DNA from: Curvibacter delicatus NBRC 14919
GTDB taxonomy: Bacteria > Pseudomonadota > Gammaproteobacteria > Burkholderiales > Burkholderiaceae_C
Assembly: GCF_001592265.1 (NCBI RefSeq)
Contig: NZ_BCWP01000029.1
Location: 1-42,696, forward strand
Length of the DNA stretch: 42,696 nt
Direction: 5' to 3'
Shown here: one piece after another, positions 40,839 through 42,696 of the stretch
How the letters are laid out: the number at the start of each line of letters is the position of its first letter
Numbering within the stretch: the first letter of the stretch is position 1
Made by a program: the position numbers and the translations under genes
Notes under the pieces: model-generated
Database searches by the model: none
The model's input: the letters and a program-made list of their open reading frames with translations, nothing else
Told to the model about the DNA's origin: nothing

Positions 40839-41651
40839 TCAACCCATGGCTTCAGAGGCAATGTCAGCGTCCAGGACAAGGTCGGGGCGAAATAATTGGT
40901 TCTCAAGCTTGCGCTCAGACGCCTCACTGACACTCTTCCCGTTCAAGCAATAGCCGGCAGGGTTAGCCACCACCCGGCATCGACCAACTCGGTATTCAAA
41001 CGTGTCGTGAACATGGCCATGAAGCCAGAGGTCTGCCTTGTGCAGCAGCGGCGTCAAATCACTGGCGAAGCCAGCATTCAAGACACTTCCAGCATGGCGC
41101 GGATGAATGCTCAAGGCATGCGGCGCATGGTGGGTTATTACGATCGTCAGACCATCAAATGGACGCTCCAGTTCGTCAGCCAACCAGGCTCTTGAAGCGC
41201 GGTGATCGTTCAGGGTGTCCTGAGGTTCCAAGGTCCGGTCGACGTTCTGGATCTTGAAATAGTCATTCAGCCGCGACCCGGCCTGCTCCATGAGTGACGA
41301 TTGCGTGTGGCCCCTTTGCTGGAAGTCGGTCCAGAGCGTGCAGCCGAGAAACCTGACAGCTCCCATGTAAAGGACATCATTGTCGAGAAAAGTCACCGAA
41401 GTGCCTTGGGATGCGGCCTTGAGGAATTGCCTGGTCGCCATCCAGTCCCGGCCATAGAACTCATGGTTGCCGGCGACATAAAGAACGGGAACCGGCCAGT
41501 CACCAAACATGTCGATGATGCTCTCGGGCTTGTGGATATCCCCTGCCAAGACCAGCAGGTCGGCGTCTGGAGCAGGCTCCACCAGTTTTTCATCAGGCAA
41601 GAAGGCCTCGATCAACTCCAAATGGAGGTCTGAAGCCAGCTGAATTTTCAT
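40839..41651 (-). CDS. Calcineurin-like metallophosphoesterase
   Basis: This 270-residue protein has all five metal-binding motifs of the family: SDLHLE (Asp8, His10), LAGDIH (Asp38), GNHEF (Asn62, His63), THHAPH (His174, His175) and HGHVH (His211, His213, His215). It should be a two-metal phosphodiesterase or phosphatase; the substrate is unknown. No signal peptide is present, so it is cytoplasmic. A clearly related gene lies at the right edge of the window. It is divergent from the HigA-ParS gene across 143 bp. Confidence 0.9.
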   Translation of the reverse strand: MKIQLASDLHLELIEAFLPDEKLVEPAPDADLLVLAGDIHKPESIIDMFGDWPVPVLYVAGNHEFYGRDWMATRQFLKAASQGTSVTFLDNDVLYMGAVRFLGCTLWTDFQQRGHTQSSLMEQAGSRLNDYFKIQNVDRTLEPQDTLNDHRASRAWLADELERPFDGLTIVITHHAPHALSIHPRHAGSVLNAGFASDLTPLLHKADLWLHGHVHDTFEYRVGRCRVVANPAGYCLNGKSVSEASERKLENQLFRPDLVLDADIASEAMG

Positions 41652-41748
41652 GAGGTGACGTTGCCTTCCCGGCGATCTGAGAGAGAAATCAATTCTGAGA
41701 TTGAATTCAGGCGTTGATTGAACTGTAGCGAATGGCTACCCTTACGGC

Positions 41749-41763
41749 AATGTCCCCGACATT
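41749..41763. promoter_or_regulatory. Perfect inverted repeat in the divergent promoter region
   Basis: AATGTC-CCC-GACATT is a perfect 6-bp inverted repeat 31 bp before the HigA-ParS start and about 100 bp before the metallophosphoesterase start. Xre-type antitoxins usually bind such repeats and repress their own operon, so this is a likely operator. Confidence 0.55.
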
Positions 41764-41794
41764 CACTGGTTGATCTTCGCTGCACCTTCCATCT

Positions 41795-42442
41795 ATGAAC
41801 CTGAAACGCAAACCGCCACCACCCCACCCCGGGGAAGTCCTCCGCGAGTACTTGGGGGACACGCCCGTTTCCGACGCAGCAGGAGCCCTTGGTGTGGGCC
41901 GCACCACCATCTCCCGACTGCTTTCGGGAAAGTCCAGCGTCTCCCCCGACATGGCCATACGCTTGGGCCAGGCACTTGGAACGACGCCCGAGCTGTGGGC
42001 CCACTTGCAGGTGGCGTATGACCTCCATCTTGCGGCCAAGCAAAAGCGGCCGCGGATCCGGCAGATCCATACTTTGAAAAAGGACCGCTCCGTCGTCGAA
42101 CTCAAAGGCATGTTTCCTTTGCCAGCAGGTGTACGTGTCGGTGTCGAGGACATGCGTGTGGCGATGCAGAAGGAGATGGCCGAATGGGATTCCATGCCAC
42201 CCGTTGGCCGAGAGTTTGGCAGCCCGGACTATGAGCGGCTCGACGCGATGGACGCACTTGCCTTTGACGTATTCGGTTCGATGACAAAGGCCAGGCGCTG
42301 GCTGGACGCGCCGAACGCTGATCTGCAGGGGAAGTCACCGGAAGATCTGTCCAAGACCAAGGCCGGCTATCGGGCTGTCATGAGTCGTCTTCAGGTGCTG
42401 CTCAAAGCGAAGAACAAGGTCCTAAACAACAAGCGGGCCTGA
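41795..42442 (+). CDS. HigA-like HTH protein fused to a ParS/MbcA (DUF2384) domain
   Basis: This 215-residue protein begins like HigA antitoxins: HPGEVLREYLGDTPVSDAAG, GVGRTTISRLLSGKSSVSPD, MAIRLGQALGTTPELW (HTH about 24-66). After a linker of some 70 residues a DUF2384 domain follows (about 150-200: MDALAFDVFGSMTKARRWLD, then APNADLQGKSPEDLSKTKAG). HigA and ParS antitoxins are normally separate families with different toxins, so the fusion is unusual. No HigB or RES gene is visible. It ends 5 bp from the stop of a second metallophosphoesterase gene on the other strand. Confidence 0.85.
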   Translation: MNLKRKPPPPHPGEVLREYLGDTPVSDAAGALGVGRTTISRLLSGKSSVSPDMAIRLGQALGTTPELWAHLQVAYDLHLAAKQKRPRIRQIHTLKKDRSVVELKGMFPLPAGVRVGVEDMRVAMQKEMAEWDSMPPVGREFGSPDYERLDAMDALAFDVFGSMTKARRWLDAPNADLQGKSPEDLSKTKAGYRAVMSRLQVLLKAKNKVLNNKRA

Positions 42443-42447
42443 GGCGG

Positions 42448-42696
42448 TCAAATTTCTAACGTCAAGGCTGGATCGAAGTCCTGGTTGATACTGTCGCCGC
42501 TGGCATCAGGGTAGCCGCGAGGATTGCTGACGATGCGGGTGCTGCCAATATTGAAGTCCACGCTTTCATGGGTATGGCCATAGATCCAGAGAGCCGATCG
42601 CCCCATCAACCTGGACAGATCCGAAGCGTAGGACGGGCTTAAAAGATCGCCTTGGTACTCAGCCGGGATCGCGCCCGTTATGGGCGCATGGTGGGT
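42448..42696 (-). CDS. Second calcineurin-like metallophosphoesterase, 3' part
   Basis: The last 82 residues are in the window: THHAPITGAIPAEYQGDLLS, then YASDLSRLMGRSALWIYGHT and HESVDFNIGSTRIVSNPRGY, ending in FDPALTLEI. It aligns by eye with the other metallophosphoesterase at THHAP, ASDL, LW..GH.H, R.V.NP.GY and the terminal L.L. The rest lies beyond the window. It is convergent with the HigA-ParS gene. Confidence 0.85.
   Translation of the reverse strand, partial: THHAPITGAIPAEYQGDLLSPSYASDLSRLMGRSALWIYGHTHESVDFNIGSTRIVSNPRGYPDASGDSINQDFDPALTLEI

Noticed and set aside
1-42696. CRISPR arrays, tRNA or rRNA genes, tRNA-type attachment sites
   Set aside because: No regularly spaced repeats, cloverleaf-like sequences or rRNA blocks were recognised by reading.

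Overview
This window reads as chromosomal DNA of a GC-rich betaproteobacterium, most likely order Burkholderiales and a Comamonadaceae-type genome. The grounds are the gene families (Bug/TctC and TRAP solute receptors, the coxB-ctaD-small protein-ctaG-DUF2970-ctaE order followed by SURF1-ctaA-ctaB-sco, an RpoH of beta type) and intergenic hairpin repeats of a kind I associate with that family. No rRNA, tRNA or CRISPR array was seen.

Positions 1-9145 hold a probable aromatic-catabolism cluster: a GntR fragment, a LysR regulator divergent from an intradiol ring-cleavage dioxygenase, a complete DctP-DctQ-DctM TRAP transporter, YciI-, Dabb- and SnoaL-type small proteins, a Bug receptor, an NADPH-dependent FMN reductase and a TauE/SafE permease. 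Positions 9146-14593 are housekeeping genes: a Kef-type K+/H+ antiporter, an orphan ParA, a MaoC hydratase, TrmL, ComF and a BioC-like protein. Positions 14590-24027 are the aa3-type cytochrome c oxidase locus, headed by a perfect FNR-type box and carrying subunits II, I and III plus Cu and heme A assembly factors. Then come rpoH, with a perfect CIRCE element in front, and divergently umuD under an SOS box.

From about 25613 on, the window is mobile. umuC is broken after 12 codons. Next to it lies a 3' piece of an AAA_13-type ATPase gene whose 5' part is 13 kb away at 38741-40126. The two halves join in frame if the 13,016-bp segment 25724-38739 is removed with one copy of a flanking CTAG. That segment has the structure of a composite transposon with a different IS5-family element at each end. 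Its cargo is a sulfite-handling set: the sorAB sulfite dehydrogenase in an operon with its own ECF sigma/anti-sigma pair, a YVTN propeller protein, DUF305 and SnoaL-like periplasmic proteins, and a YeiH exporter divergent from a YeiE-like LysR regulator. It also carries IS3 debris, a broken GGDEF-EAL gene and a DUF302 fragment.

To the right of the transposon (40537-42696) is a compact accessory module. Two related calcineurin-type metallophosphoesterases each lie beside a protein with a ParS/MbcA-type (DUF2384) antitoxin domain, one of them fused to a HigA-like HTH. Together with the interrupted AAA ATPase this looks like a defence or toxin-antitoxin type island, and it is the best candidate here for an undescribed system. 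Protein functions are assigned from recognised motifs and family memory; no database search was run.
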